Of a DNA stretch of 64,000 nucleotides, positions 42,647-54,514 are shown in pieces. The translations under genes were made by a program, and so were the position numbers. Location: the NCBI RefSeq assembly GCF_000331735.1, contig NC_020126.1:2914001-2978000 (forward strand), written 5' to 3'. The stretch's first letter is position 1. Every line of letters begins with the position of its first letter. Under the pieces are notes generated by a model, which had not been told where the DNA came from, ran no database searches, and saw only the letters and a program-made list of their open reading frames with translations. Source of the DNA: Myxococcus stipitatus DSM 14675. Lineage in GTDB: Bacteria; Myxococcota; Myxococcia; Myxococcales; Myxococcaceae.

Positions 42647-43132
42647 ATGTCGGAGAAGAACCTCAAGCAGACGGTGGAGGACCGGGCGGGGGCAGTGCTC
42701 GACCCCATCGTTGCGGGCGAGGGCCTGGAGCTCGTGGACCTGGAGTTCGTCCGGGAACGCGAGGGGTGGGTGCTTCGACTCTTCATCGACAAGCCGGGCG
42801 GACGGGTTGGACTGGACGAGTGCAGTCAGGTCTCCCGCGCGGTGGACCCGGTGCTGGACGTGGAGGACTTCATTCCCCACGAGTACAGCCTGGAGGTCTC
42901 CAGCCCAGGAGTGGACCGGCCGCTGAAGAAGCCGGCTCACTTCGAGCGCGTCCAGGGTCAGAAGGTGAAGGTGAAGACGTTCGGCCCGGTGGGTGACCCG
43001 CCGCGCAAGAACTTCGCCGGCACGCTGACCGGGGTGGTGGGAGACGGTATCTCGGTGGAGGTGGAAGGTGCCGGAACCTTCCACATCCTCTTCAAGGACA
43101 TCGCCAAGGCGAACCTGGAGTTCGAGTTCTAG
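42647..43132 (+). CDS. rimP: Ribosome maturation factor RimP
   Basis: Assists 30S assembly. 161 residues with the RimP core: EGLELVDLEFVREREGWVLR, LFIDKPGGRVGLDECSQVSR, YSLEVSSPGVDRPLKKPAHF and the C-terminal SH3-like barrel (FAGTLTGVVGDGISVEVE). ATG at 42647 starts the standard MSEKNLKQ; the frame runs further upstream without family similarity. First gene of the conserved rimP-nusA-ylxR-infB group; nusA begins 61 bases later. Confidence 0.95.
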   Translation: MSEKNLKQTVEDRAGAVLDPIVAGEGLELVDLEFVREREGWVLRLFIDKPGGRVGLDECSQVSRAVDPVLDVEDFIPHEYSLEVSSPGVDRPLKKPAHFERVQGQKVKVKTFGPVGDPPRKNFAGTLTGVVGDGISVEVEGAGTFHILFKDIAKANLEFEF

Positions 43133-43193
43133 ACGTCGACATACAGGGCACCCTGCCGCGCGGGGGGCCCGTGGACCCATTCAGGAGAAGACC

Positions 43194-44894
<1,701 letters not shown>

Positions 44895-44914
44895 GCTAGA
44901 AAGGAAGGCAGGAC

Positions 44915-45196
44915 GTGGGGCGCCCGACTGGCCGTTCTGTGCCAGAAGAGCCAATCGCCAGGTCAGGTCCGGTCCGGATGTGCGTCGGGTGCGGGTCCAA
45001 GCGACTTCAAGCGGAGCTCACCCGGTTCGTGATAGGGCCCGAAGGTGCCATCGTGGTGGACAGGGAGCGGCGGCTGCCCGGACGGGGCGCCTACCTGTGC
45101 GGTGTCGGTTGTATGACGGCAGCGCTGAAGCGGAAGGCGTTCAGTCGTGCCTTTCGCGGAAAGGCGGGGTTGGTAGACCCGTCGCAGCTCGGGTAG
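44915..45196 (+). CDS. YlxR family protein (DUF448)
   Basis: 93 residues. The YlxR core MCVGCGSKRLQAELTRFVIG, GRGAYLCGVGCMTAAL and AFSRAFRGK is clear and its place between nusA and infB is the conserved one. Structural relatives bind RNA or nucleic acid and some regulate RNase P or transcription; no definite role here. GTG at 44915 with AAGGAAGGCAGG upstream, 20 bases after the nusA stop. Confidence 0.92.
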   Translation: MGRPTGRSVPEEPIARSGPVRMCVGCGSKRLQAELTRFVIGPEGAIVVDRERRLPGRGAYLCGVGCMTAALKRKAFSRAFRGKAGLVDPSQLG

Positions 45197-45333
45197 GCAT
45201 AGGAGCCTGCGCCATGAGGGCGGAGGGGTGTTGGGGGGGAGTGGGTGTTAAGGACCACTCGCACACATTTTCGGGTTTGAGCTAGGGTGCTGCGCCCCGG
45301 GGTCACCGGGTGCGGCAGGCCAACAAGGGCAAT

Positions 45334-48300
45334 ATGTCGAAGAAGCGCGTCCACGAAATCGCCAAGGAGCTCAAGGGCCACGGCATTGAGCTCGACAACA
45401 AGGAGGTCGTAACCGAGCTGTCCGCGCTCGGGTACGACGTCAAGAGCCATTCGTCCTCCCTCGATGACGACCAGGCGACCGCCGCCGTTCAGAAGATTCT
45501 GGACAAGCGCAAGCCGAAGCAGGCCGCCCCCCCGGTGACGGCGAAGGGGTTCGTGGTTCGCCGCAAGGTGGGCCCGGCCGCCGGTTCCTCCGCGGATGCC
45601 GGCGCGGACATGCAGGGCATGGAGTACGCCGAGCAGGCCTCCATGTCGGCGCCCGCCGTCGATACGCCGCCTCCCGCCGCCGCGGAGGCTTTTGCTCCTT
45701 CGCAGCACCAGGATGAGCCTTCTCACTCGGTGGAGGCCTCGGCCCCCGTGGAGCCTCCCCAGGCTCCCGTGGCCGTGGAGCCACCTCCCGCCGTCGCCGC
45801 GCCAGTCGCGCCGCCCGCCGCGTCCCCCGCGGTCGAGTCGCCGGCTGCTCCCGCGGTCGCCGCCCAGACCCCTGTCACGACCGAGGCCCCCAAGGCCCCG
45901 GCCGCCGAGGCGCCTCGCGCCCCTGTTTCACCTCCCGCTGCCGCCGCGCAGCCTCGTTCCCCCGCTCAGGAGAGCACCCACTTGCCGCAACCCCCTCCGC
46001 GCTCGCCGGTCCCGCCGACTGTCCGGACGCCGTCTTCACCGTCTTCGTCCGCGACCGTCGTGTCTCGGGGGCCCGCGCCGGGTTATGGGCAGCGGGGTGC
46101 GCCCTCGGGCGGACGCCCCGGTGGTCCGGGTGGCCCGGGTGGCCGTCCCGGTGGTCCGGGTGGCCCGGGTGGCGGACGTCCAGGTGGCCCGGGTGGCCCC
46201 GGGGGTCGTCCTGGCGGTCCGGGTGGCCCGGGTGGTCGTCCTGGGCAGGGGGGGCGTCCGAGCTACTCGTCCTATCAGGGACAGGGCGCGCGTCCGGGGC
46301 AGGGCGCGGTGCGTCCCAGCTCGGCGCCGGGCTCCTTGCAGGCCACGGGGGGCGCGGTTCCCTCGGCGCCGCAGGGTCCCACCATCATGGTGGGCGGCAT
46401 TCCTCACGCCCAGGTGTCTCCGACGGGCGGACAGGCGCGTCCCACGGCCACGCAGGCCGTCGTCATCTCGCGCCCGCTCATCCAGGTCCGCCGCGTCACT
46501 CCGACGGCGGGTCAGGCGAAGCAGTACCCCATGGCGCCGGGTCGCGCGGGCATCCCCGAGCGGCGTGAGTACAAGGTGGTCCCGGACCACCTGGGCCGTG
46601 GCCGCGAGCTGGTGGACGTCTCCAAGAACAAGGAGCGTGGCCAGCGCAAGCGCACCAGCGGCGATACGCAGAGCGTGTCCAAGCAGGAACTGACGGACAT
46701 GGTCTGGGGCCGCGTCACCATCCCGGTGCGTGGCAAGAAGAAGAAGCCCACGAAGAAGGGCGCCAAGACGCAGATCACCCAGATGGCCGAGGAGAAGAAG
46801 GTCATCAAGCTGCAGGAGGGCATCAGCGTGTCCGACCTGGGCCAGCGTATGGGTGTGCGCAGCGCGGACATCATCAAGAAGCTGATGGGCCTGGGGAAGA
46901 TGGCCACGGCCAACCAGATGGTGGACGCCGACACCGCGGAGATGATTGCCGGCGACTACGGCTGGAAGATCGACCGCGTGGGCTTCGAGGTGGAGGACTA
47001 CCTGCCCGAGGTGGAGGCGCGTCCCGAGGACGAGCGTCCGCGTCCGCCGGTCGTCACCATCATGGGCCACGTCGACCACGGCAAGACGAGCTTGCTGGAC
47101 GCCATCCGCAGCGCGAACGTCGCGGCGGGCGAGGCGGGCGGCATCACCCAGCACATCGGCGCGTACAGCATCTCCACGGCGCGCGGTGACGTCACCTTCC
47201 TGGATACCCCTGGTCACGAGGCCTTCACGTCCATGCGCGCCCGCGGCGCCAACGTGACGGACATCGTGGTGCTGGTGGTGGCCGCCGACGACGGCGTGAT
47301 GCCGCAGACGGTGGAGGCCATCAAGCACGCGAAGGCGGCGGAGGTGCCCATCGTCGTCGCCATCAACAAGATGGACGTGCCGGGCGCCAACCCCGACCGC
47401 GTGAAGAAGGACCTGGCCAACCACGAGCTCGTCCCCGAGGAGTGGGGCGGCGACACCATCATGGTGCCCGTGTCCGCCAAGACGAAGCAGAACCTGGACC
47501 TCCTCCTGGAGAACTTGGCGCTGCAGGCGGAAGTGCTGGAGCTCACGTCCAACCCGAACCGTCCGTCCGTCGGCGCCGTCATCGAGGCGAAGCTGGACCG
47601 CGGCCGGGGCCCGGTCGCCACGGTGCTGGTGCAGGAGGGCACGCTCAAGCTGGGCGACGCCATCGTCACCGGCTCGCACTACGGCCGTGTCCGCGCGATG
47701 AACAACAGCCGCGGCGAGATGGTGAAGGAAGTCAAGCCGGGCTACTGCGCGGAGGTCGTCGGCCTGTCCGGTGTCCCCAGCGCGGGCGACGCCATCAACG
47801 TGGTGGCGGACGAGAAGGCGGCCAAGCAGATCGCCGAGCACCGCAACATGAAGGAGCGGCAGACCGAGCTCAGCAAGGTCAGCCGCGAGTCCCTGGAGCA
47901 GCTGTTCGCCAAGACGAAGGCGGGCGGCGGTCCCAAGGAACTGCGCGTCGTCATCAAGGCGGACGTGCAGGGCTCGGCCGAGGCCGTCAAGCAGGCGGTC
48001 CAGAAGCTCTCCACGCACAAGGTCAAGGTGGAGGTCGTCCACACGGGTGTGGGTGCCATCACCGAGGGCGACGTGATGCGGGCGGCCGCCTCCAAGGGCG
48101 TGGTGCTCGGCTTCAACGTCAACCCGGAGTCCGGCGCCGAGGCCGCGGCCAAGGCGCAGGAAGTCACCCTGCAGAGCTACTCCATCATCTACGAGCTCAT
48201 CGATGGGGTGCGCACGGAGATGGAGAGCCTGCTGGAGCCCATCCGCACGGAGAAGAAGCTGGGCCGCGCGGAGGTCCGCAACACCTTCAACGTTCCTCGC

Positions 48301-48549
48301 CTGGGCACCATCGCCGGCGCGGCGGTGCTGGATGGTGTGATGAAGCGTGGCTCCTTCGTTCGCCTCATGCGCGAGAACAAGCAGTTGTTCCAGGGCAAGA
48401 TGGCGTCGCTGCGGCGCTTCAAGGACGACGTCAAGGAAGTCGCGCAGGGCTTCGAGTGCGGTATCGGCATCGCGGACTTCAACGACCTCAAGGCCGGAGA
48501 CATCATCGAGGCCTACGAGATTGAAGAGACCCGGCAGAGCCTGACGTAA
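45334..48549 (+). CDS. infB: Translation initiation factor IF-2, long form
   Basis: GTPase that places initiator tRNA on the 30S subunit. 1071 residues: an IF2-N domain ([20 protein letters not shown]), a low-complexity region of about 300 residues (Pro/Ala first, then [10 protein letters not shown] repeats at about 46,090-46,260), a second IF2-N unit ([20 protein letters not shown]), the G domain from about residue 575 ([19 protein letters not shown]) and domains II-IV. Myxobacterial IF2 is known to be unusually long. ATG at 45334 gives the usual MSKKRV; a GTG at 45310 in frame is less likely. A hairpin follows the stop. Confidence 0.97.
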   Translation: MSKKRVHEIAKELKGHGIELDNKEVVTELSALGYDVKSHSSSLDDDQATAAVQKILDKRKPKQAAPPVTAKGFVVRRKVGPAAGSSADAGADMQGMEYAEQASMSAPAVDTPPPAAAEAFAPSQHQDEPSHSVEASAPVEPPQAPVAVEPPPAVAAPVAPPAASPAVESPAAPAVAAQTPVTTEAPKAPAAEAPRAPVSPPAAAAQPRSPAQESTHLPQPPPRSPVPPTVRTPSSPSSSATVVSRGPAPGYGQRGAPSGGRPGGPGGPGGRPGGPGGPGGGRPGGPGGPGGRPGGPGGPGGRPGQGGRPSYSSYQGQGARPGQGAVRPSSAPGSLQATGGAVPSAPQGPTIMVGGIPHAQVSPTGGQARPTATQAVVISRPLIQVRRVTPTAGQAKQYPMAPGRAGIPERREYKVVPDHLGRGRELVDVSKNKERGQRKRTSGDTQSVSKQELTDMVWGRVTIPVRGKKKKPTKKGAKTQITQMAEEKKVIKLQEGISVSDLGQRMGVRSADIIKKLMGLGKMATANQMVDADTAEMIAGDYGWKIDRVGFEVEDYLPEVEARPEDERPRPPVVTIMGHVDHGKTSLLDAIRSANVAAGEAGGITQHIGAYSISTARGDVTFLDTPGHEAFTSMRARGANVTDIVVLVVAADDGVMPQTVEAIKHAKAAEVPIVVAINKMDVPGANPDRVKKDLANHELVPEEWGGDTIMVPVSAKTKQNLDLLLENLALQAEVLELTSNPNRPSVGAVIEAKLDRGRGPVATVLVQEGTLKLGDAIVTGSHYGRVRAMNNSRGEMVKEVKPGYCAEVVGLSGVPSAGDAINVVADEKAAKQIAEHRNMKERQTELSKVSRESLEQLFAKTKAGGGPKELRVVIKADVQGSAEAVKQAVQKLSTHKVKVEVVHTGVGAITEGDVMRAAASKGVVLGFNVNPESGAEAAAKAQEVTLQSYSIIYELIDGVRTEMESLLEPIRTEKKLGRAEVRNTFNVPRLGTIAGAAVLDGVMKRGSFVRLMRENKQLFQGKMASLRRFKDDVKEVAQGFECGIGIADFNDLKAGDIIEAYEIEETRQSLT

Positions 48550-48567
48550 GCCTCGCGCCTCGTCTCC

Positions 48568-48594
48568 CCCTGGGAAGGCCCCACCTTCCCAGGG
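48568..48594 (+). terminator. 11-bp hairpin after infB
   Basis: CCCTGGGAAGG and CCTTCCCAGGG pair perfectly around CCCCA, 18 bases after the infB stop. Only AGGTTTC follows, so it may be a partial terminator or mRNA-stability hairpin inside the operon. Confidence 0.6.
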
Positions 48595-48650
48595 AGGTTT
48601 CACCCCAGGGGCCTCGCGTGCTCGCGGGCCCCGAGGGTCGGGGGATTGGC

Positions 48651-49262
48651 ATGTTCGTAGGTGTCGCACGTCTCACCCTCCAGATTCCGGAGAGCGGCTC
48701 GCTCAAGGCCAAGCGGCAGGTGCTTCGCCGGGTGATGGACCGGGTGAGGGCTCGCTTCAACGTGGCCATGGCCGAGGTGGAGGACCAGGACCTCTGGCAG
48801 AAGGCCACGCTCGCTCTCTCGGTGGTGGGCAATGACCGCCGCCATGTGGACGAGCAACTCGAGAAGGTCATCCACTTCATCGAGGAGATGTACGTCGCCC
48901 CGCTGATGGCGCGGGAGACGGAGATATTGGGCTTTGGAGACCAGCTCTTCGCGAGTGGCCCCACGATGTCCGCGGCGGGTGCGCGGGCGGTGGAGCCCTT
49001 GGATGACGAAGAGGACCTGCTGTCGCCCGAGCGGGCGGCGGAGCACTCGGAAGCGGCCATTGCCCGGTTCTTGCGGGGCGAGCGGGCCTCGCTGGCCGAG
49101 GCTGAGGGGTTGGGAGATTGGGAGCGCCGTCATGACGGCGATAACGACGGTGGCCCCGGTACGGGCCGCCCGTCTCCGTCGGGCGGTGGACGGATGACGC
49201 TGGACGAGGCGCGGGCGAGAGCCCGTTCCCTGCGCAACCCGCGAGACTGGGAGAAGAAATGA
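48651..49262 (+). CDS. DUF503 (YlxP-like) protein with C-terminal extension
   Basis: 203 residues. The first 95 match DUF503/YlxP ([60 protein letters not shown]). Residues 100-203 are an added acidic and then Gly-rich tail ([19 protein letters not shown]) unlike the short family members. Location between infB and rbfA is conserved in many bacteria. ATG at 48651; the stop overlaps the rbfA start as ATGA. Confidence 0.88.
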   Translation: MFVGVARLTLQIPESGSLKAKRQVLRRVMDRVRARFNVAMAEVEDQDLWQKATLALSVVGNDRRHVDEQLEKVIHFIEEMYVAPLMARETEILGFGDQLFASGPTMSAAGARAVEPLDDEEDLLSPERAAEHSEAAIARFLRGERASLAEAEGLGDWERRHDGDNDGGPGTGRPSPSGGGRMTLDEARARARSLRNPRDWEKK

Positions 49263-49618
49263 CGACGCATTCCCGACCCGAGCGAGTGGGGCAGGAAATC
49301 CAGGTGGCCCTCGGGGACTTGCTCTCCCGGGGCGAGCTGAGGGACCCGCGCATCGGATACATCACGATTACCGGGGTGAAGGTCTCCCCGGACCTTCGCG
49401 TGGCCCGTGTCTTCTATTCGATGATGGGCACCCCCGAGGAGCGGTCCGAGACGCAGAAGGGCCTGGAGGCGGCCAAGGGCTTTGTGCGGCGCGCCGTGAC
49501 GGCGGCCGTCAACCTGCGCGTCTCTCCGGAAATCTTCTTCTCCTTCGACGAGTCCATCGGAGAGGGCGACAAGATTGACCGTCTTCTGCGGGAGGTCCGT
49601 AACAAGGAAGGCTGGTAG
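49259..49618 (+). CDS. rbfA: 30S ribosome-binding factor RbfA
   Basis: Cold-shock and 30S maturation factor acting on the 16S 5' helix. 119 residues of one KH-like fold: [50 protein letters not shown] and [20 protein letters not shown]. Its ATG overlaps the stop of the upstream DUF503 gene (ATGA), suggesting coupled translation; truB follows after 32 bases. Confidence 0.96.
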   Translation: MTTHSRPERVGQEIQVALGDLLSRGELRDPRIGYITITGVKVSPDLRVARVFYSMMGTPEERSETQKGLEAAKGFVRRAVTAAVNLRVSPEIFFSFDESIGEGDKIDRLLREVRNKEGW

Positions 49619-49650
49619 TTCGGGCTCGGCGCCCACAGGATGGGTCTGAC

Positions 49651-50523
49651 ATGGACGGCGTCCTCGTCATCGACAAGCCCACCGGCCCCACGTCCTTCGA
49701 CGTGGTGCGACAGGTGCGCTCGCTGTTGAAGCTCAAGAAGGTGGGCCATACGGGGACGTTGGACCCGATGGCCACGGGTGTGCTGCCGTTGTGCCTGGGT
49801 GAGGCCACGAAGGTGGCCGGGTTCATCACCGAGGGCGACAAGGCCTACGACGCCACGGTGCGTTTGGGCTCGGAGACGGATACCCAGGACGCGGAGGGGC
49901 AGGTGACGGCGACGGCGCCCGTCCCGGCGCTGACGCCCGCGCTGCTGGAGGCCGCGCTCGCGCGCTTCCGAGGCAGCTTCGACCAGGTTCCGCCGATGTA
50001 TTCGGCGGTGAAGGTGGCCGGCAAGCGCTTGTACGAGCTGGCCCGGGCGGGTGAGGAAGTGGAGCGCGCCGCCCGCCATGTGACGGTGTACGAGCTGGTC
50101 CTGCGCGACTTCTCGGCGGACCGGATTCACCTGTCGGTGCGCTGTTCCAAGGGCTTCTTCGTGCGCACCCTGGCCTTCGACCTGGGGCGTGCCCTGGGGT
50201 GTGGGGCCCACCTGGAGGCCCTGCGGCGCACGGCCAGCGGCCCCTTCGTGCTGGCCCGGGCCCTGCCCCTGGCGGACGTGGCCGCGCAGGCGAAGGAAGG
50301 CACGCTGGCCTCACGCCTGGTGTCGCTCGGCGATGCCCTGGTGGACATGCCCGAGGTGCGGGTAGGGGCCGAGGATGCGCGGCGCGTGTCCCACGGTGTC
50401 CCGGTGGAGGTCCCCGCTTCGTCGCGCCCCGGCCGGGTGCGTGTGACGGGACCCGACGGGACGCTCCTGGCCGTGGCCGAGGGCGCGGGTGGGCGTCTGC
50501 GCTACCTGCGGGTGCTCGTCTAG
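49651..50523 (+). CDS. truB: tRNA pseudouridine(55) synthase TruB
   Basis: Makes pseudouridine 55 in the T-loop of tRNAs. 290 residues with [20 protein letters not shown], the catalytic Asp in [39 protein letters not shown], and [20 protein letters not shown]; the C-terminal PUA-like part has [11 protein letters not shown]. Start ATG at 49651. Confidence 0.97.
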   Translation: MDGVLVIDKPTGPTSFDVVRQVRSLLKLKKVGHTGTLDPMATGVLPLCLGEATKVAGFITEGDKAYDATVRLGSETDTQDAEGQVTATAPVPALTPALLEAALARFRGSFDQVPPMYSAVKVAGKRLYELARAGEEVERAARHVTVYELVLRDFSADRIHLSVRCSKGFFVRTLAFDLGRALGCGAHLEALRRTASGPFVLARALPLADVAAQAKEGTLASRLVSLGDALVDMPEVRVGAEDARRVSHGVPVEVPASSRPGRVRVTGPDGTLLAVAEGAGGRLRYLRVLV

Positions 50524-50593
50524 CAGCACGCTTTGGGGCTGTGCGTCTTCGCACGCTCCAGCTCTCGCGGGGCGCACGGGCAGGCGTCCAAGG

Positions 50594-50622
50594 TTGACCC
50601 TGGGTAGGGTGAAGCTTATAAG
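50594..50622 (+). promoter_or_regulatory. Sigma70-like promoter upstream of rpsO
   Basis: TTGACC (50594-50599) and TATAAG (50617-50622) are separated by 17 bases, close to the housekeeping consensus and the best such pair I found in the window. Transcription would start about 50629, giving rpsO a leader of about 100 bases independent of the upstream operon. Confidence 0.65.
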
Positions 50623-50725
50623 CCCCCCGCTCGTTAGAAGCATGAGACCCGGTCTGTACCCCTCCGCGGACCCGGGCGACTCAGTCGGTAACCACCCGGA
50701 GCGGGACACGAAGGTCGAGAATCAC

Positions 50726-50995
50726 ATGTCGCTGCATCAGGAGCGCAAGTCGGAGCTGGTGACGAAGTTCAGGACCCACGAGTCGGACACCGGGTCCCCC
50801 GAGGTGCAGGTTGCGCTGCTGTCCGAGCGCATCAACATGCTCACGGAGCACTTCAAGACGCACAAGAAGGACCACCACTCGCGGCGCGGTCTGCTGAAGC
50901 TGGTCGGTCAGCGTCGTCGGCTTCTGGACTACCTGAAGTCGAAGGACGTCACCCGCTACAAGAAGCTCATTGAGGGCCTCGGCATCCGCAAGTAG
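50726..50995 (+). CDS. rpsO: 30S ribosomal protein S15
   Basis: 89 residues, exactly the usual size. The sequence shows [60 protein letters not shown] and [12 protein letters not shown], which form the four-helix fold that binds the 16S three-way junction. It has its own likely promoter at 50594 and is followed by a strong hairpin before pnp, as in the classical rpsO-pnp order. Confidence 0.98.
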   Translation: MSLHQERKSELVTKFRTHESDTGSPEVQVALLSERINMLTEHFKTHKKDHHSRRGLLKLVGQRRRLLDYLKSKDVTRYKKLIEGLGIRK

Positions 50996-51012
50996 GCACC
51001 TCGGCAGGACCC

Positions 51013-51037
51013 GGGGCGCTGGTTCATCCAGCGCCCC
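51013..51037 (+). terminator. Perfect 10-bp hairpin between rpsO and pnp
   Basis: GGGGCGCTGG and CCAGCGCCCC pair around TTCAT, 17 bases after the rpsO stop. With no T-tract it may be a leaky terminator, or an RNA-processing hairpin like the RNase III site that controls pnp in E. coli (analogy only). Confidence 0.65.
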
Positions 51038-51370
51038 GCGCATTTCAGACGTCGAAGTCGGTTGTTGGAAGCAGTGAGAAGCGGTGGGTGGTGGCGGGCG
51101 AGGGAGTGGTGCCGACGGAGGTTTTGGTTTCCGTTCGGACCGGCTGACAGGTGTCGGCCGGTGCGATCAGGGATCAAAAGCTCCGAGACATCCCTCCGGC
51201 GCTCCGCAAGCGCCCTTCCGCAGTACAGGCTGGCGGTTGCCTGTCATGCGCCTGTCCCAGGCCTTGGCGACCGCTCAAACACCCCGAGGGCCCTCCCGGG
51301 GTGCCTGACCGCATTTGCGGGCCAGGTGCGTGCGGTGGGGTCCTCGCCCGAAGCATATCGAGGCACGGAC
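51038..51370. other. pnp leader region
   Basis: 333 bases without a supported gene. The pnp frame stays open through it but its translation shows no PNPase similarity. It likely contains a pnp promoter and a long 5' leader; no clear -10/-35 pair was read. GC content is slightly lower around 51090-51140. Confidence 0.5.
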
Positions 51371-53539
51371 ATGTTGAAGAAGAGCGTCAAGATTGGTGAG
51401 AGCGAGCTGAGCATCGAAGTGGGCCGCATGGCCAAGCAGGCCGACGGCTCCGTGGTGGTTCGCTATGGCGACACCATGCTGCTGGTGACCGCGGTCAGCG
51501 CGCGCGAGAAGAAGGACGTCGACTTCCTGCCGCTGACGGTGGAGTACCAGGAGAAGCTGTACTCGGCCGGCCGCATCCCCGGCAGCTACTTCAAGCGCGA
51601 GGGTCGCCTCACGGAGAAGGAGACGCTGGCCAGCCGCCTGGTGGACCGCTCCGCGCGTCCGCTGTTCCCGGAAGGCTACGCGTACGAGACGCAGATCATC
51701 GCCAGCGTCATCTCCGCGGACCCGGAGAACGAGGGCGACGTGCACGGCATCACCGGCGCCTCCGCGGCGCTGTGGGTGTCGGACATCCCGTTCAACGGCC
51801 CCATCGCCGGCATCCGCGTGGGACGCGTGGGTGGTCAGCTGGTGGCGAACCCCACCGCGAAGCAGCGTGAGCAGAGTGACCTGGACCTGGTCATGGCGGT
51901 CAGCCGCGAGGCCATCGTCATGGTCGAGGGCGGCGCCGAAGAGGTGTCCGAGGCGGACATGGTGGCCGCGCTGGAGTTCGGCTTCAAGTCCGCGCAGCCC
52001 GCGCTGGACCTGCAGGACGAGCTGCGCCGCGAGCTGAACAAGCAGGTGCGCGCGTTCGACAAGGCGCCCGCGGTGGACGAGGCGCTGCGCGCCAAGGTCC
52101 GCGACCTGGCGATGGCGGGCATCAAGGCCGGCTATGAAATCAAGGAGAAGGGCGCCCGCTACGACGCGCTCTCCAAGGCGAAGAAGGAGACCATCGTCAA
52201 GCTCAAGGAGCAGATGGGCGAGACCTTCACGTCGCAGGTGGAGAAGCACGCCAAGCAGGTGGTGGAGGACCTGAAGTACGAGCACATGCGCGAGATGACG
52301 GTCAACGGTGGCCGCATCGGTGGGCGTGGGCACGACGTGGTCCGCGCCATCACGTGTGAAGTCGGCGTGCTGCCGCGCACGCACGGAAGCGCGCTGTTCA
52401 CCCGTGGCGAGACGCAGGCCCTGGTCGTCACCACGCTGGGCACCAGCGAGGACGAGCAGCGCCTGGAGATGCTGGGTGGCATGACGTTCAAGCGCTTCAT
52501 GCTGCACTACAACTTCCCCCCGTTCAGCGTGAACGAGACCAAGCCGCTGCGTGGCCCGGGCCGCCGTGAAATCGGCCACGGTGCGCTGGCGGAGCGCGCG
52601 CTGCGCAACATGGTGCCGAAGAGCGACTCGTTCCCGTACACGGTGCGCCTCGTGTCGGACATCCTGGAGTCCAACGGCTCCTCCTCCATGGCCTCTGTGT
52701 GCGGTGGCACGCTGGCGCTGATGGACGCGGGTGTCCCCATCAAGTCGCCGGTGGCGGGTATCGCCATGGGTCTGGTGAAGGAGGGCGACAAGGTCGCCAT
52801 CCTGTCGGACATCCTCGGTGACGAGGACCACCTGGGCGACATGGACTTCAAGGTGTGCGGCACCACGAAGGGCATCACGTCCATCCAGATGGACATCAAG
52901 ATCACCGGCCTCACCACGGAGATCATGAGCCGCGCGCTGGAGCAGGCGCGTCAGGGCCGCATCCACATCCTGGGCGAGATGCTCAAGTCGCTGGCGCAGC
53001 CCCGCAAGGAGATCAGCCAGTACGCTCCGCGCATCACCACCATCCAGATTCGTCCCGAGTTCATCAAGAACGTCATCGGGCCGGGCGGCAAGGTCATCAA
53101 GGACATCATCGCGCGCACCGGCGCGGCGATTAACATCGAGGACTCCGGCCGGGTGGACATCGCCAGCGCGAACGGCGAGGCCGTGAAGGCCGCCATCGCG
53201 ATGATCCAGGCGCTGACCCGCGAGGCGGAGATCGGGAAGATCTACACGGGCACCGTGCGGAAGATCGCCGAGTTCGGCGCCTTCGTGGAGCTGTTCCCGG
53301 GCACCGACGGCCTCATCCACATCTCCGAGCTGTCCGACAAGCGCGTCAAGAGCGTCTCCGACGTGCTGAAGGAGGGCGATGAGGTGCTGGTGAAGGTGGT
53401 CAGCATCGACAAGACGGGCAAGATTCGTCTGTCGCGCAAGGAGGCGATGGCGGAGCGCGCGGCGCAGCAGCAGGGCGCGGCGGACACCGTCGCGGCGCAG
53501 CCGGCCCCCGAGGCCACCCAGCCCAACGCCAAGGCCTGA
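51371..53539 (+). CDS. pnp: Polyribonucleotide nucleotidyltransferase (PNPase)
   Basis: Phosphorolytic 3'-5' exoribonuclease of the RNA degradosome. 722 residues: first RNase PH core ([40 protein letters not shown]), a helical linker, second catalytic core ([20 protein letters not shown] and [20 protein letters not shown], followed by [16 protein letters not shown]), KH ([20 protein letters not shown]) and S1 ([20 protein letters not shown]). ATG at 51371 gives the standard N-terminus. A strong terminator lies downstream. Confidence 0.98.
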   Translation: MLKKSVKIGESELSIEVGRMAKQADGSVVVRYGDTMLLVTAVSAREKKDVDFLPLTVEYQEKLYSAGRIPGSYFKREGRLTEKETLASRLVDRSARPLFPEGYAYETQIIASVISADPENEGDVHGITGASAALWVSDIPFNGPIAGIRVGRVGGQLVANPTAKQREQSDLDLVMAVSREAIVMVEGGAEEVSEADMVAALEFGFKSAQPALDLQDELRRELNKQVRAFDKAPAVDEALRAKVRDLAMAGIKAGYEIKEKGARYDALSKAKKETIVKLKEQMGETFTSQVEKHAKQVVEDLKYEHMREMTVNGGRIGGRGHDVVRAITCEVGVLPRTHGSALFTRGETQALVVTTLGTSEDEQRLEMLGGMTFKRFMLHYNFPPFSVNETKPLRGPGRREIGHGALAERALRNMVPKSDSFPYTVRLVSDILESNGSSSMASVCGGTLALMDAGVPIKSPVAGIAMGLVKEGDKVAILSDILGDEDHLGDMDFKVCGTTKGITSIQMDIKITGLTTEIMSRALEQARQGRIHILGEMLKSLAQPRKEISQYAPRITTIQIRPEFIKNVIGPGGKVIKDIIARTGAAINIEDSGRVDIASANGEAVKAAIAMIQALTREAEIGKIYTGTVRKIAEFGAFVELFPGTDGLIHISELSDKRVKSVSDVLKEGDEVLVKVVSIDKTGKIRLSRKEAMAERAAQQQGAADTVAAQPAPEATQPNAKA

Positions 53540-53587
53540 TTCCCGGCCCCACGCGGACCTCTCCATGAGGTCCGCCGTGGCACCCGA

Positions 53588-53622
53588 CGCCCCCTTCCGC
53601 AGCTCGCGGGAGGGGGTGTTTT
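53588..53622 (+). terminator. Intrinsic terminator after pnp
   Basis: CGCCCCCTTCCGC and GCGGGAGGGGGTG pair over 13 positions (two G-U) around AGCTC, followed at once by TTTT. A smaller 9-bp hairpin (GCGGACCTC/GAGGTCCGC, 53553-53575) precedes it. Confidence 0.8.
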
Positions 53623-53702
53623 CGTTGGGGGCGGGAATGGCTTAGACCTGGGGTTCGGGGTCGTGCGTTGGAGGTGCGAGCCCCGTCTGCCCGGAGGCCT
53701 CG

Positions 53703-54503
53703 TTGCCGCCTCGTCCATCATCCGCCACCTCACCCAGCGCTCCTGGTGTCGTCTCGTGGGTCTCCCGCGCGCTGGGCGCCTTCCGGTGGGCGTTCATGCC
53801 CCTGGGGCTGCTGGCGCTGGTGGCCGTGGGCGTGCACGCGGCGGCGGACACGTTGGATGACCGGCTGTTGTCGTGGGTGGACCGCGCCGACGCGGCCTTC
53901 GATGGCTGGGTGGGCCAATACGACCTGACGGCGCCGATGGTGGAGTGGGTTTCACTCGAGCTGCGCACGCGCATCGCGCGCGTCCTGGCGCTGACGTGGG
54001 AGCTGGCCGCGGACCTGGTGCTCGCGCTTCCTGCGTTGGGGTACCGCGAGGCCTCCGCCGCGCGTCCCGCGGAGGCCTGGCGTGCGGCGATGGAGGGCCC
54101 GAAGGAGCAGCCTTCGTGGCGTGCGTTGTGGCTGCGCTGTGTGCGCCGGCCCACGCCGATGCGGTGGTTGAGGCCGCTCGCCACGGCGGCGGTGGTGGTG
54201 GCCGGAGCGTGCGCGGTGGCGCGGCTGCTTCAAGGCACGGTGTACCTGTCCTGGCGCGAGCTGATGGGAGACCGGGTCGCGGACTGGGGCGCGAGGGGAC
54301 TGGCGCTCGGGGCGCTGGTGGGCGTGCTGTCCACGCTGGGTTGGCGTGCGGTGCTGCGAAACCTCCAGCACGCGGACACGGCCTGTGCACAAGAGACCGG
54401 TCGCCGGGCCTTCACTCGAGGCCTGCTGGGGTGCGTGGTGGTGGTGCCGTTGGCCGTGGCCGCCGCGCTCGAAGCGTCTCCTCTCTGGTCGTTCTTTCGC
54501 TGA
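53703..54503 (+). CDS. Hypothetical multi-pass membrane protein
   Basis: 266 residues, family not recognised. Membrane segments are seen at about 30-48 ([18 protein letters not shown]), 160-180 ([18 protein letters not shown]), 198-218 ([16 protein letters not shown]) and 240-260 ([17 protein letters not shown]). Between the first two lies a helical, partly charged region. The likely start is TTG at 53703 with GGAGG five bases upstream; an ATG near 53797 would lose the N-terminal 31 residues. The M23 peptidase gene begins 11 bases after its stop, so both are likely one envelope unit. Confidence 0.72.
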   Translation: MPPRPSSATSPSAPGVVSWVSRALGAFRWAFMPLGLLALVAVGVHAAADTLDDRLLSWVDRADAAFDGWVGQYDLTAPMVEWVSLELRTRIARVLALTWELAADLVLALPALGYREASAARPAEAWRAAMEGPKEQPSWRALWLRCVRRPTPMRWLRPLATAAVVVAGACAVARLLQGTVYLSWRELMGDRVADWGARGLALGALVGVLSTLGWRAVLRNLQHADTACAQETGRRAFTRGLLGCVVVVPLAVAAALEASPLWSFFR

Positions 54504-54514
54504 GGCGCCCACCC

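Noticed and set aside
46036-48669. An 877-codon minus-strand frame opposite infB, and a similar 763-codon frame opposite pnp (51275-53566).
   Set aside because: Arg/His/Leu/Asp-rich shadow translations with no family resemblance; the plus-strand genes are certain.
53873-54514. Upstream extension of the M23 peptidase frame.
   Set aside because: It would overlap the whole membrane-protein gene in another frame and is Gly/Arg-rich noise.
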